Assembly: GCF_030296775.1 (NCBI RefSeq)
Contig: NZ_AP027742.1
Coordinates: 1,984,001-2,048,000, forward strand
Direction of reading: 5' to 3'
Length of the DNA: 64,000 nucleotides
Source: Claveliimonas bilis
Lineage (GTDB): Bacteria; Bacillota; Clostridia; Lachnospirales; Lachnospiraceae
The number at the start of each line of letters is the position of its first letter. Position 1 is the stretch's first letter. This document shows, one piece after another, positions 25,238-33,729 of this stretch. The translations under genes and the position numbers were made by a program. Below the pieces are notes generated by a model. It searched no databases. It was not told the DNA's origin and saw nothing but the letters and a program-made list of their open reading frames with translations.

Positions 25238-26422
25238 ATGATTTTAGTCGGAATTGACATTGGTAAACATCAACACATCTTCTCCATCATTGACAAACAA
25301 TCCGGTGAAATACTTTCTAATCCTTCTGTTTTTCATAACAATCAAGATGGCTTTTTGTTACTCATCGGAAAACTAAGCTGCTATGCCAAATCACAGCTTC
25401 TTATTGGCATGGAAGATACCGGGCATTATCATTTTGCCTTACTCAAATATCTTCTTAACAGGCACTATACTGTTGCTCTGATCAACCCAACCACTACTGA
25501 CCTTACCAGAAAACTTCAGGGCGGCATTACCAAAAACGATCCCCTGGATTCTCTTACCATTTGTGATGTCATCGGCTCAAATCAGCGTAAAAAGCCTTAT
25601 CGCATTACAAAAGTAAACCGTTTCGACCTTTATGAACAAAAGCAGCTGACACGCCATCACCACAACCTGAAAGAGGAATTAAACCTCTACAAAAACCGGC
25701 TTCAGAAATGTATTGATATCGTATTCCCTGAATTTAATTCCTTATTCCGTTCAAAGTATGGCATTGTTTACATGAATGTTTTAAAATCGTTTGCTTCTGC
25801 TGAAAAGATTGCAAACTCTGATATCCGGACCATCCGGAAATGTTTTGAATATGAGGGGCGCGGAAAACGGATTCAACTTTCTGCCGAACAGCTTAAAACA
25901 GCAGCCAAAGCTTCTGTCGGCATCTCTTCTGTTGCTGAAGAAATCCAGATCAGACACCTTGTAAGTCAAATTGAAATGATAGAAGAACAACTTTCTGAAA
26001 TAGACAAAAAGATAGAAGAGTTTTCCCTGCAAAACAACTCTCCTATCCTCTCCATACCAGGAATTTCACACTTCTCTGGTACTTCTATTTTAGCGGAATT
26101 AGGAGATGTTTGCAACTATACAAAAGCGTCTCAAATCATTAAATTTGCCGGTGTCGCCCCATATCACTATGAATCCAGTCAGTTTATCGCCCGGCATACT
26201 GCAATCACCAAGAAAGGTTCCCGGTATCTGAGAAAAACACTGTATCAGATTATCTTGCCGGTCATCAATCACAACAGGGTCTTCACTTCTTATTACAACA
26301 AAAAGATAGCCGAAGGCAAAGGTCACAGATGTGCTCAAGGTCACTGTATCAGAAAACTTTTAAGAGTCATCTATCATCTTCTAAGTACCGGACAGAGTTT
26401 TGATTCTACGTTACTGATATAG
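25238..26422 (+). CDS. IS110-family transposase
   Basis: RNA-guided DEDD recombinase of 394 residues. The RuvC-like acidic set is intact: Asp7 (GIDIGKH), Glu59 (GMEDTGHYH), Asp101 and Asp104 (KNDPLDS). A coiled region follows, then the C-terminal Tnp_20 domain with SIPGISHFSGTSILAELGD near 272-290 and AGVAPYHYESSQF, where the nucleophilic Ser is expected (Ser313/314). The length is complete and no frameshift is seen, so it may be active. It is opposite in strand to the TRAP genes it separates. Its RBS (AAAGGA) lies about ten bases before ATG 25238. Confidence 0.93.
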   Translation: MILVGIDIGKHQHIFSIIDKQSGEILSNPSVFHNNQDGFLLLIGKLSCYAKSQLLIGMEDTGHYHFALLKYLLNRHYTVALINPTTTDLTRKLQGGITKNDPLDSLTICDVIGSNQRKKPYRITKVNRFDLYEQKQLTRHHHNLKEELNLYKNRLQKCIDIVFPEFNSLFRSKYGIVYMNVLKSFASAEKIANSDIRTIRKCFEYEGRGKRIQLSAEQLKTAAKASVGISSVAEEIQIRHLVSQIEMIEEQLSEIDKKIEEFSLQNNSPILSIPGISHFSGTSILAELGDVCNYTKASQIIKFAGVAPYHYESSQFIARHTAITKKGSRYLRKTLYQIILPVINHNRVFTSYYNKKIAEGKGHRCAQGHCIRKLLRVIYHLLSTGQSFDSTLLI

Positions 26423-26579
26423 CTATAATTACAACCCAGCTTATTACAATGAGCCTTCTTGGGAAGGTCTGTTTGTTGTGCCACAAAATCCATAATTATT
26501 CACATATTTTCAAAGTACATACTTTTACTAACTAAAATTCAATGTTAAAAAAACTACTTGATTTTTATATAGTTAGCTC

Positions 26580-27869
26580 CTATAACAACGCAAGACTTAA
26601 CTGCGGAATAAATGTGATCAGCAAAAGGGCGATCAGGAAATATCCGATCATGGGAAGCGCCCGTTTTGCAATCTGAATCACCGGTATATCTGTCAGCGAG
26701 CTTGCCACAAACAGATTCACCCCAATAGGCGGCGTTACAAATCCAATGGCAAGATTTACTACCATCATTACTCCAAAGTGGATCGGATCCACTCCCACTC
26801 CTGTCATGATGGGCAGAAGGATCGGCGTCAGGATCAGAATAGCCGGTGTGGTATCCATGATCATTCCCACCAGAAGGAGGAAAAGATTTACGACAATAAG
26901 GATCAGTATTTTATTAGAAAAATTCTCCAGTATCCAGCCGCTGATCGTCTGAGGCACCTGCATTAAAGTAAGAACCCTGGAAAAAGCAATGGAGGCTGCA
27001 AGAATAAAAAGAATCGGCGCATATGTCCTCACTCCCTCAGCAAACACTGCGTACAAATCTCGGAAAGAAAGGGATTTATACAGAAACAGGCTGACAATCA
27101 GAGAATAAAATACAGAAATCACCGCTGCCTCTGTGGGAGATGCAACCCCGGAATAAATACAGCCCAGTATGATCACCGGAGAAAGTACTGCAAAGAAGCT
27201 GCTTTTAAACACTTTCCAAAGTCCCTGTGACCGCAGATGATCGATTTCCCCGTTGATCCTTTCTTTATCTTCCCCGTTCTTTTTACAGTAATAAACGGCA
27301 TACACCATCAGCATAACCCCGATCAGTATGCCCGGAATGATCCCGGCAATAAAAATATCACTGACCGACACACCGGAGGCCATTCCATACATAATAAAGG
27401 GAATGCTGGGAGGAATGATGACGCCCAGGCTTCCTGCTACAGCAACCAGGGCTGTGCAAAATCTTTTATCATATCCTAAATTTACCAGCAGAGGAATGGT
27501 CATACTCCCTACTGCTGCAACTGTAGCAATCCCGGAACCGGAAATTGCCCCGTAAAACAGGCAGGTTACAACGACCGCGCAAGGCAGGCCTGCTGTTTTT
27601 TTGCCGATAAAGTAGGCAAAAAGATCAAAAAGCCGCTTGGAAATACCGCCTCTTGCCATAATGATACCGGACAGGATAAACATAGGAACCGCAAGAAGCG
27701 GAAAACTGTCCAGTCCTCCGAACATAGAGCGGATCACATAAGTAGCGCTTGCCGTAAATGACGGGTCAAATGCCCCTGGCAGTACGGACACGATTCCCAG
27801 TGAAACCGAAATGGGAATCGCGATCAGCAGACACACAAAAAACAAAATCAATACCACTGCAGATGACAT
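26580..27869 (-). CDS. dctM: TRAP transporter large permease
   Basis: Large membrane subunit of 429 residues with about 12 hydrophobic segments. Family motifs include FPLLAVPMFILSGIIMARGGIS near residue 55, GAISGSGIATVAAVGSM, and LGVIIPPSIPFIMYG. It forms the ion-coupled channel with DctQ. Its ATG immediately follows the dctQ stop (no gap). It lacks a neighbouring dctP only because of the IS110 insertion downstream. Typical TRAP substrates are C4-dicarboxylates, sialate or sugar acids. Confidence 0.94.
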   Translation of the reverse strand: MSSAVVLILFFVCLLIAIPISVSLGIVSVLPGAFDPSFTASATYVIRSMFGGLDSFPLLAVPMFILSGIIMARGGISKRLFDLFAYFIGKKTAGLPCAVVVTCLFYGAISGSGIATVAAVGSMTIPLLVNLGYDKRFCTALVAVAGSLGVIIPPSIPFIMYGMASGVSVSDIFIAGIIPGILIGVMLMVYAVYYCKKNGEDKERINGEIDHLRSQGLWKVFKSSFFAVLSPVIILGCIYSGVASPTEAAVISVFYSLIVSLFLYKSLSFRDLYAVFAEGVRTYAPILFILAASIAFSRVLTLMQVPQTISGWILENFSNKILILIVVNLFLLLVGMIMDTTPAILILTPILLPIMTGVGVDPIHFGVMMVVNLAIGFVTPPIGVNLFVASSLTDIPVIQIAKRALPMIGYFLIALLLITFIPQLSLALL

Positions 27870-28370
27870 TTAATCCTCCTCCTTTTCTTCTCTTTCCCCC
27901 AGAATGATCTGGAGCCGATACAGCCATTTCTGTATCAGGCGGATGACACACAGTACAAAACTGATCACTGTAAATGACTGGATGACATACATGGGGATTC
28001 CACAGGCGGGACTTAACTGTCCGCTCTCTATTCCCGACATGACATATTTCCATGCAAAAGGGATCAGATAAGAGAAAAATACAAGCTGTATGCTGTAACT
28101 GATCAGGCGGAAAATATGTACGCCTCTTCCCGGCAGCATATTCACTAACTGATCGATCTTCACTGACAGACTCTTCTTAATACAGTAGCTGGCACTTAAA
28201 AATCCGGAGCATATAAACAGAAATCTTGTTATTTCCTCTGACCAGGACAGGGACGATGCAAATACATATCTTGCAGTGATCTGTATCCCCATAACAACGA
28301 CCATAATCCCCAGCATAATGAGAAGCAGGGCTTCTTCCAGATAATCATCCAGCCATTTTAAAAGTTTCAT
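27870..28370 (-). CDS. dctQ: TRAP transporter small permease
   Basis: Small membrane subunit, 166 residues with four hydrophobic helices and a conserved N-terminal pattern LDDYLEEALLLIMLGIMVVVMGIQITARY. It pairs with DctM. A GGGAGG site lies upstream of ATG 28370. It is the first gene of the split dctQ-dctM-(IS110)-dctP set. The 70 bp before it hold no clear sigma-A promoter. Confidence 0.92.
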   Translation of the reverse strand: MKLLKWLDDYLEEALLLIMLGIMVVVMGIQITARYVFASSLSWSEEITRFLFICSGFLSASYCIKKSLSVKIDQLVNMLPGRGVHIFRLISYSIQLVFFSYLIPFAWKYVMSGIESGQLSPACGIPMYVIQSFTVISFVLCVIRLIQKWLYRLQIILGEREEKEED

Positions 28371-28441
28371 TTGGGCTACCTCCCTCGCCGTTTTATTCCT
28401 TTTTCTTTTTTAATTGATATATTTTATCTATACTTTTTCCT

Positions 28442-28495
28442 AAAAAAAGGATGTGGATACTGCACACATTTACAGTATTCACACCCTTCTTTTTT
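28442..28495 (-). terminator. Terminator of the qui-like operon
   Basis: AGGATGTGgATACTG pairs with CAGTATtCACACCCTT around a 10-base loop, with a T-run on the minus strand after the MFS gene. It separates this operon from the TRAP genes. Confidence 0.85.
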
Positions 28496-28506
28496 CGTCC
28501 AACGCT

Positions 28507-29784
28507 TTATTTGCTAAGGGCACTCTTACCGAAAATCTTCTTATACTGTACAGCCAGATAAGCCATCATAAGAATTGCGATCACTGCTGCCGCAAGAAGC
28601 AGTCCCATCATTGTATATACGGCTGACGCCTCCCCGATGGATTTTGTCATTGCGGACACGATATATGGAAGGAAGCAGCTTGCAAGTCCCATCCATGTAT
28701 AGTAGATACCTGTATTCCTTCCTTTTGGTCCCGGGCACATTTCCTGGCGGACTCCCAGCCCTGTCTGAAGGGCGCCGCCTGCTGCGAAGAATCCCAGAAG
28801 GGCAATTGCCACATAGATTACCGCCACATTGCTTACAAGGAGCACAATGCCAAGTGCAACTGCTGTGAATACAGAGTCGATCAGTACAACCTTAAGAGGA
28901 TTCCACTGAAGCTTACCCATCATGACCGCCCAGAATATAACAGCAATGACAGAACCGGCTGTATATATGGATGTCATGCCTGCTGCCTGTGCTTCTGTCA
29001 GACCGCAGTTGCTCATACCAAATGCCTTTGTATACTGCTGTGCGCCATACATAATAAACATACACAGGAAACCATAGAACATGGTAATAAAGTTTACAAG
29101 TCCGTTTGGCTTCACAAGCATTTTTGCCTTTGCTGCTTCAATTTCCGCCTGCGCTGCATTTTCTGTCTTTCCATCTGCCGTCTTAACTGTTTCTTTCATC
29201 TGATCGTCATAGGCAAACGGCGCAATCACTGCAAGCACTACTGCAATGATCGACATGACAAGCGGAATCCAGATATTGATCTGCCAGTTTCCTGCTGCAG
29301 AAAACTGAACTGCCAGAAGCGGGTAAATGATACCGGACAAAGATACGAAAAATTTAATTCCGATAAGAGCAGATCCGGCATATCTTTGCTGAACGGATTC
29401 CTGCGCTGCCGGATAGAGGGATGCATCCCAGAATCCTGAAGTTGCCACACCTGCCAGGAAAGCGCTCACACATGCCACCATAAAGTTAGAAGTGAACAAA
29501 AGTCCTGCAAAACAGATGATATAGAGGATTCCACCTGCGATTGCCATTTTCTTCCGCCCGATCCGGTCGGAAAATTCTCCTCCAAGCCACACGGTCAGCA
29601 TTTTTCCAAAACCTGTTGCCGTAATTGCCAAAGACACGGCTGCCGCGCCTTCTACAGCGTCTGTGTATCCCCACTGGGTATAAAAGTTCACCTGGTTCTG
29701 TGACAATATGATCGCCTGAATACCATGAGTGAAGTATGCCATGTACACCATTGCCAGTGATAAAATATACTTTTTCGCTTTCAT
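28507..29784 (-). CDS. MFS transporter, probable quinate/shikimate carrier
   Basis: Twelve-helix major facilitator, 425 residues. The loop 2-3 signature is GGEFSDRIGRKKMAIAGG near residue 70 and the central loop (about 205-235) is Lys/Glu/Ala rich. It is the last gene of a four-gene operon, 16 bp after the dehydrogenase gene. Substrate assignment rests on context: it is in the same order relative to the dehydrogenase, flavoprotein, TIM-barrel and LysR genes as the Listeria quinate/shikimate operon. Sequence alone only supports MFS. Confidence 0.82.
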   Translation of the reverse strand: MKAKKYILSLAMVYMAYFTHGIQAIILSQNQVNFYTQWGYTDAVEGAAAVSLAITATGFGKMLTVWLGGEFSDRIGRKKMAIAGGILYIICFAGLLFTSNFMVACVSAFLAGVATSGFWDASLYPAAQESVQQRYAGSALIGIKFFVSLSGIIYPLLAVQFSAAGNWQINIWIPLVMSIIAVVLAVIAPFAYDDQMKETVKTADGKTENAAQAEIEAAKAKMLVKPNGLVNFITMFYGFLCMFIMYGAQQYTKAFGMSNCGLTEAQAAGMTSIYTAGSVIAVIFWAVMMGKLQWNPLKVVLIDSVFTAVALGIVLLVSNVAVIYVAIALLGFFAAGGALQTGLGVRQEMCPGPKGRNTGIYYTWMGLASCFLPYIVSAMTKSIGEASAVYTMMGLLLAAAVIAILMMAYLAVQYKKIFGKSALSK

Positions 29785-29800
29785 GACCTTTCTCCTCTTC

Positions 29801-30676
29801 CTATTTTGCCTGTTCTGCCTGGAATTTCTGATACTCTTCCAGCGGCATCTTCTTTCCTACGAACAATTCATAATTGACAGCTCCCTGCTGAAGCAGCATT
29901 CCCTTTCCGCCGATGGCCTTACAGCCTGCCTCCTCCGCTTCAAGGATCATTTTTGTTTTTTCCGGATTATAAACCGTATCAGCTACTACAAGATCCTTGC
30001 GGTACCAGGACTTGTCGATCAGTGTCACATCGTCATGAGGCTTCATACCCATTGTTGTGGCATTGATTACGATATCGCAGTTTGCAACTGTTTCTTTCAG
30101 TTTTTCCTGATCTTCCAGGTCCTCTACTGTCACAACACATTCCGGACATTTCTCTGCCAGTTTTGCTTTTGTTCCTTCTGCTCTTTCAAAAAACTCATCT
30201 TTCACATTGAAAATATGTACCTCTTTTGCACCGTCCAAAGCAAGCTGCACCTGGATCGCTGTTGCGGCTCCGCCTGCTCCCAGTACAATTGTCTTTTTGC
30301 CTTTTACGTCCACTCCATTGACTTCCAGATTCTTTACAAATCCCACGCCGTCTGTAATATGTCCGGTGATAACGCCGTCATCATTGACAAAGGTGTTGCA
30401 GGCTCCGATGATCTCTGCAGCCGGGGACAGTTTGTCCACCAGCTTGGCAGCGATATTTTTGCAGGGCATCGTAAAGTTTCCGCCCCTCATTTTCAAAAGC
30501 CTTATTGTCTCAAATACTTTCGGCATCTGTTCCACATTTACATCAAACGCCAGATATGCATAGTCCAGGCCATCGTGCTGAAAACTGAAATTATACATTG
30601 CCGGTGATCCCGAATGTCCTACCGGGCTTCCGAATAACGCCATTAAACCTGTATGTCCTGAAATTCTTTTTTCCAT
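29801..30676 (-). CDS. Quinate/shikimate dehydrogenase paralogue
   Basis: Second AroE-family protein in the window, 291 residues. It keeps HSGSP (Ser-x-Ser), the catalytic Lys in MPCK, Asn in GACNTFV, and the NAD motif LGAGGAATA. The usual NTDG motif reads ITDG (GHITDGVGF), so the Asn is lost while the Asp stays. The paralogue at 19085 keeps NTDG. The change suggests a shifted substrate, for example quinate or a derivative. It lies between the Fe-S flavoprotein and MFS genes in one operon, supporting a catabolic role over biosynthesis. Confidence 0.87.
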   Translation of the reverse strand: MEKRISGHTGLMALFGSPVGHSGSPAMYNFSFQHDGLDYAYLAFDVNVEQMPKVFETIRLLKMRGGNFTMPCKNIAAKLVDKLSPAAEIIGACNTFVNDDGVITGHITDGVGFVKNLEVNGVDVKGKKTIVLGAGGAATAIQVQLALDGAKEVHIFNVKDEFFERAEGTKAKLAEKCPECVVTVEDLEDQEKLKETVANCDIVINATTMGMKPHDDVTLIDKSWYRKDLVVADTVYNPEKTKMILEAEEAGCKAIGGKGMLLQQGAVNYELFVGKKMPLEEYQKFQAEQAK

Positions 30677-30718
30677 TTTTCCTTCCTCCCGACTTGTTCT
30701 ATTTGATACAGACTTTTC

Positions 30719-32644
30719 TTAAATCTGCATTGCCGCCGCATAGGCTTCTTTTGTAGCATCCAATGCTCTTCTTGCTCTTGTTGCGTCTCCGACTACATAT
30801 ACTTCCTGACCAAGTTCTTCTAACTGTTCTGCAAACGGATTGTAATTCTTAAATCCCATGGAAAGGACGACAGAATCAAATCCTCTCACTTCATGTCTGC
30901 TTCCGTCCGGAGACTCATACTCTACACCGTCGTCAAAGAATTTGCATACTTTCGCACCTGTAATTTCTTTGATTCCGTAATTCTTAAAGTCTTCCATCAG
31001 AAATACTCTGTGTTCATGGATCACGTCCGCACCTACTGTATCGCGGTATTCGATAACGGTCACATCATGCTGCTGCTCTCCCAAAAAGGCTGCTGTCTCA
31101 CATCCTACCATACCGCCGCCTACAACAAGGACTTTTTTGCCGGCCGCCCTCTTACCGTCCAGAAGATCAGAACCGTGAATAATAGCAGGATTTTCAATGC
31201 CCTCGATAGGGAGGATCAGTGTTCTTGATCCGGTAGATACGATCACTGCATCCGGTTTTTCTGCTTTTACCATCTCAAGGTCAACCGTTGTATTCATATG
31301 AATTTTCACGCCTGCTTTTTCGCATCTTACGATATAACTGCGGATCATATTTGTAATATCGCCTTTTCCCGGCGGATAAGCTGCAAGCCGCATATTTCCG
31401 CCCAGTTTATCTGTGCTTTCATAAAGAGAAACATCATGCCCTCTTTCTGCTGCGACAAAAGCTGCACACATACCGGCGACACCGCCTCCGATCACCATAA
31501 CTTTTTTGGATTTTTCCGCTTTCGGATATCCCTGCGCCTCATGTCCCAGGAATGGATTCACCAGACAGCAGATTGGCTCGCCTTTATACATATTTGCAAC
31601 ACAGCCCTGCAGACAGGCGATGCACGGAACCAGATCTTCCAGATTGTCATTCATTGCTTTTTCCGGCATATGAGGATCTGCCAGGGACTGCCGGCCAAAT
31701 GCCACAAGGTCAGCGCGTCCTTCCCGAAGAAGAAGTTCTGCATAATAAGGCTCTGTATAACGTCCTACTGTAATGACCGGAATAGAAACTGCCCGTTTGA
31801 TCTCCGTAACAAGATCTGCGGAAAATCCGGCATGTACGGCAGTTGGCGCCCACATATATTCATCTTTGATATGTACAGCACGGGATACGTGGAGGCCTTC
31901 TACGCCGCAGTCTTCCAGATAAGCGGCAATAGCAGCGCTGTCATGTACATCATCTCCGCCTTCCACCTCATCGGAACTGTTAATACGGGCAAGGATCGCA
32001 ACCTTTCCTCCCACTCTTCTTTTGACCTCTTCCACAATGAGGCGCGGAAAACGCATTCTGTTCTCAAAGTTTCCGCCAAACTCATCTACACGTTTATTTG
32101 TCCGCGGGGAAATAAAGGAATTTACCAGGTAACCGTGAGCCATATGAATCTCTACAGCGTCTGCTCCTGCTTTCATGGCACGCTCCGCTGCATCTCCATA
32201 ACCTTTTACCAGTTCATAGACCTTTTCTGTCGGTACTTCTACCGGCGTGTCTTTCCCATATACAGAAGGAATGGCGGAAGCTGCTTCAATTGGAGCTCCT
32301 GCGTTCTTTGCATTTCCCTCGGGCCCTGCATTCTGCAGCTGAATGGAAACCTTAGCTCCCTCTGCATGACAGGCATCGGTAATCTTTTTCAGACTCTCAA
32401 TGCTGCTGTCATCGTAAAGGCAGGGCTTTTTCGGTCCTCCCTTTGCACCGTGATGGACAACAGTTGCCTCAATTGTGATCAATCCGAACTGTCCTTTTGC
32501 CCGCTCTGCATAATAAGCAACGGACTGATCGCTCCATGTTCCATCCGGATTTGCAAAGTTATTTCCCATAGGAGGGACAACAAAACGGTTTTTTACTGTC
32601 ATAGGTCCGATCTGAATCGGGGAAAACATTGTCTTAAATCTCAT
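30719..32644 (-). CDS. NADH:flavin oxidoreductase, old-yellow-enzyme fusion with 4Fe-4S and FAD/NAD domains
   Basis: A 641-residue flavoprotein of the 2,4-dienoyl-CoA reductase/BaiCD/enoate-reductase type. Residues 1 to about 340 form the FMN TIM barrel (FSPIQIGPMTVKNRFV, EIHMAHGYLVNSFISPRTN). A Cys cluster CIACLQGC...ICCLVNP binds 4Fe-4S. The C-terminal half has the FAD motif VMVIGGGVAGMCAA and the NAD motif VLVVGGGMVGCETA. Such enzymes reduce activated C=C bonds with NADH. ATG 32644 is preferred to 32680 because GAGG lies eight bases before it. It is second in the qui-like operon, 57 bp after the TIM-barrel gene; its substrate there is not known. Confidence 0.88.
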   Translation of the reverse strand: MRFKTMFSPIQIGPMTVKNRFVVPPMGNNFANPDGTWSDQSVAYYAERAKGQFGLITIEATVVHHGAKGGPKKPCLYDDSSIESLKKITDACHAEGAKVSIQLQNAGPEGNAKNAGAPIEAASAIPSVYGKDTPVEVPTEKVYELVKGYGDAAERAMKAGADAVEIHMAHGYLVNSFISPRTNKRVDEFGGNFENRMRFPRLIVEEVKRRVGGKVAILARINSSDEVEGGDDVHDSAAIAAYLEDCGVEGLHVSRAVHIKDEYMWAPTAVHAGFSADLVTEIKRAVSIPVITVGRYTEPYYAELLLREGRADLVAFGRQSLADPHMPEKAMNDNLEDLVPCIACLQGCVANMYKGEPICCLVNPFLGHEAQGYPKAEKSKKVMVIGGGVAGMCAAFVAAERGHDVSLYESTDKLGGNMRLAAYPPGKGDITNMIRSYIVRCEKAGVKIHMNTTVDLEMVKAEKPDAVIVSTGSRTLILPIEGIENPAIIHGSDLLDGKRAAGKKVLVVGGGMVGCETAAFLGEQQHDVTVIEYRDTVGADVIHEHRVFLMEDFKNYGIKEITGAKVCKFFDDGVEYESPDGSRHEVRGFDSVVLSMGFKNYNPFAEQLEELGQEVYVVGDATRARRALDATKEAYAAAMQI

Positions 32645-32701
32645 CTTTATTTCCTCACTTTTTCTATTTGTTTTTCTCAATTTAAAGTTTTACAGGGCTT
32701 C

Positions 32702-33541
32702 TTAGTCTTCCACCATTTCCGGCCATGCCTCTTTCAATACTTTTTCAGTATTATCGTATGTATAGGCAGCAGCTTCTTTCAGGCCTCTTCCAAGGATTTC
32801 ATCGGAAATAACTTCCACTCCGATCACCTTCGGATCAATTCCTGCCTCTTTGATCATTTTTACAAATCCTGCTGTGTCCTTAGCACCTGTTCCCGGAGCA
32901 AGACGGTCATGCATGGATTCATCCCTTAAAATCGAAGCAGCGTACGGTCTTTCGTATGCATCATTGATCTGGATGGAGATTACCCTTTCAGCCTGCTCTT
33001 TTGTCAGAATATCGTACGGCTGGTCTGCTCTTACCCAATGCCATGTATCCAGAATAATGTAGGCATTTTCGGCTCCGGAAGCTTTTACAACTGCCCATGC
33101 CTTTTCCAGATTCGGGATACCGCTGTACGGCATCGGCTCTACACCGATAATTCTCTTTCCTGCTCTGTGGCAAAGTTCTTTCAGTTTCTGTGCAGTATGC
33201 TCTACAGAATAGTTCTCCATCAGGCCACAGTTAATATGGTTTACTCCAAACAGATCGCACATATGGAAGCACATCTGCTCTTTATATTTCTGCTCATAGG
33301 AACGGTTGTCCTCTGCCCACTGTACGATGTATTCTACTTCTGTCACTTTCATTCCGTGTTTGTCAAGGATTGCCAGAATATCCTCATCATAAAGTCCTTC
33401 GTTCAGTGCATCCACATATGTCTCTGCACGCAGGCCGATCCCTTCATATCCTGCCTCTTTTGCTGCAATAACACGATCCTCAAATTTGCACTGATCTCCC
33501 AGGGTCCATGAGCTGACTGTGATTGGATTTTTCTTTGACAT
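32702..33541 (-). CDS. TIM-barrel sugar-phosphate isomerase family protein, probable 3-dehydroshikimate dehydratase
   Basis: A 279-residue xylose-isomerase-like TIM barrel. Metal-binding residues of this fold are visible in order: Glu in GVEPMP, Asp and His in LDTWHW, Gln in SIQINDA and Glu in GVEVIS. AsbF/QuiC-type 3-dehydroshikimate dehydratases belong to this superfamily and form protocatechuate. The call depends on position next to a quinate/shikimate dehydrogenase and a LysR gene; an inositol- or sugar-epimerase role is the alternative. Start ATG 33541 has AAGGAG eight bases upstream. It is first in its operon. Confidence 0.7.
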   Translation of the reverse strand: MSKKNPITVSSWTLGDQCKFEDRVIAAKEAGYEGIGLRAETYVDALNEGLYDEDILAILDKHGMKVTEVEYIVQWAEDNRSYEQKYKEQMCFHMCDLFGVNHINCGLMENYSVEHTAQKLKELCHRAGKRIIGVEPMPYSGIPNLEKAWAVVKASGAENAYIILDTWHWVRADQPYDILTKEQAERVISIQINDAYERPYAASILRDESMHDRLAPGTGAKDTAGFVKMIKEAGIDPKVIGVEVISDEILGRGLKEAAAYTYDNTEKVLKEAWPEMVED

Positions 33542-33622
33542 AGTTTCTTCTCCTTCCATTGTTAAAATTGAACATTTTCCTTCTTTTTTTCTGTTCAATC
33601 TTGTGATATTTGCTATGATTTA

Positions 33623-33685
33623 ATTATATGCTATTGTTAAATAAAAAACAAATTCGTAATATAATGCAAATTCATAGAATTTGTT
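33623..33685. promoter_or_regulatory. Divergent control region with LysR-type dyads
   Basis: Between the operon and the LysR gene lies CAAATTC-ATA-GAATTTG (33667-33683), a perfect 7-bp dyad, with another CAAATTC at 33649-33655, 18 bp away. A TATAAT -10 for the minus-strand operon is at 33623-33628. The arrangement of one dyad plus a half-site upstream of a regulated promoter is typical of LysR activators. Confidence 0.6.
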
Positions 33686-33729
33686 TATAGTTTATGCTAA
33701 AATAAAAAATCAACAAAGGAGGGTCGCCA

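Larger units (their letters stand above)
24957..26579 (+). mobile_element. IS110-family insertion between dctM and dctP (ends approximate)
   Basis: An IS110-type transposase gene with about 150-280 bp of AT-rich non-coding DNA on each side occupies the dctM-dctP gap. IS110 elements usually lack terminal inverted repeats and target duplications, so exact ends cannot be read; the limits given are the outermost possible. The left flank holds GACTCATCTAAC (24957-24968) and its exact inverse GTTAGATGAGTC (25141-25152). The right flank holds a CCTTC-TTGG-GAAGG hairpin (about 26454-26467). Confidence 0.7.

Noticed and set aside
31298-32929. A 543-codon plus-strand open frame opposite the flavoprotein and TIM-barrel genes
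   Set aside because: It is antisense to two genes with full domain signatures, has Cys/His/Phe-rich non-globular composition and no family motif.
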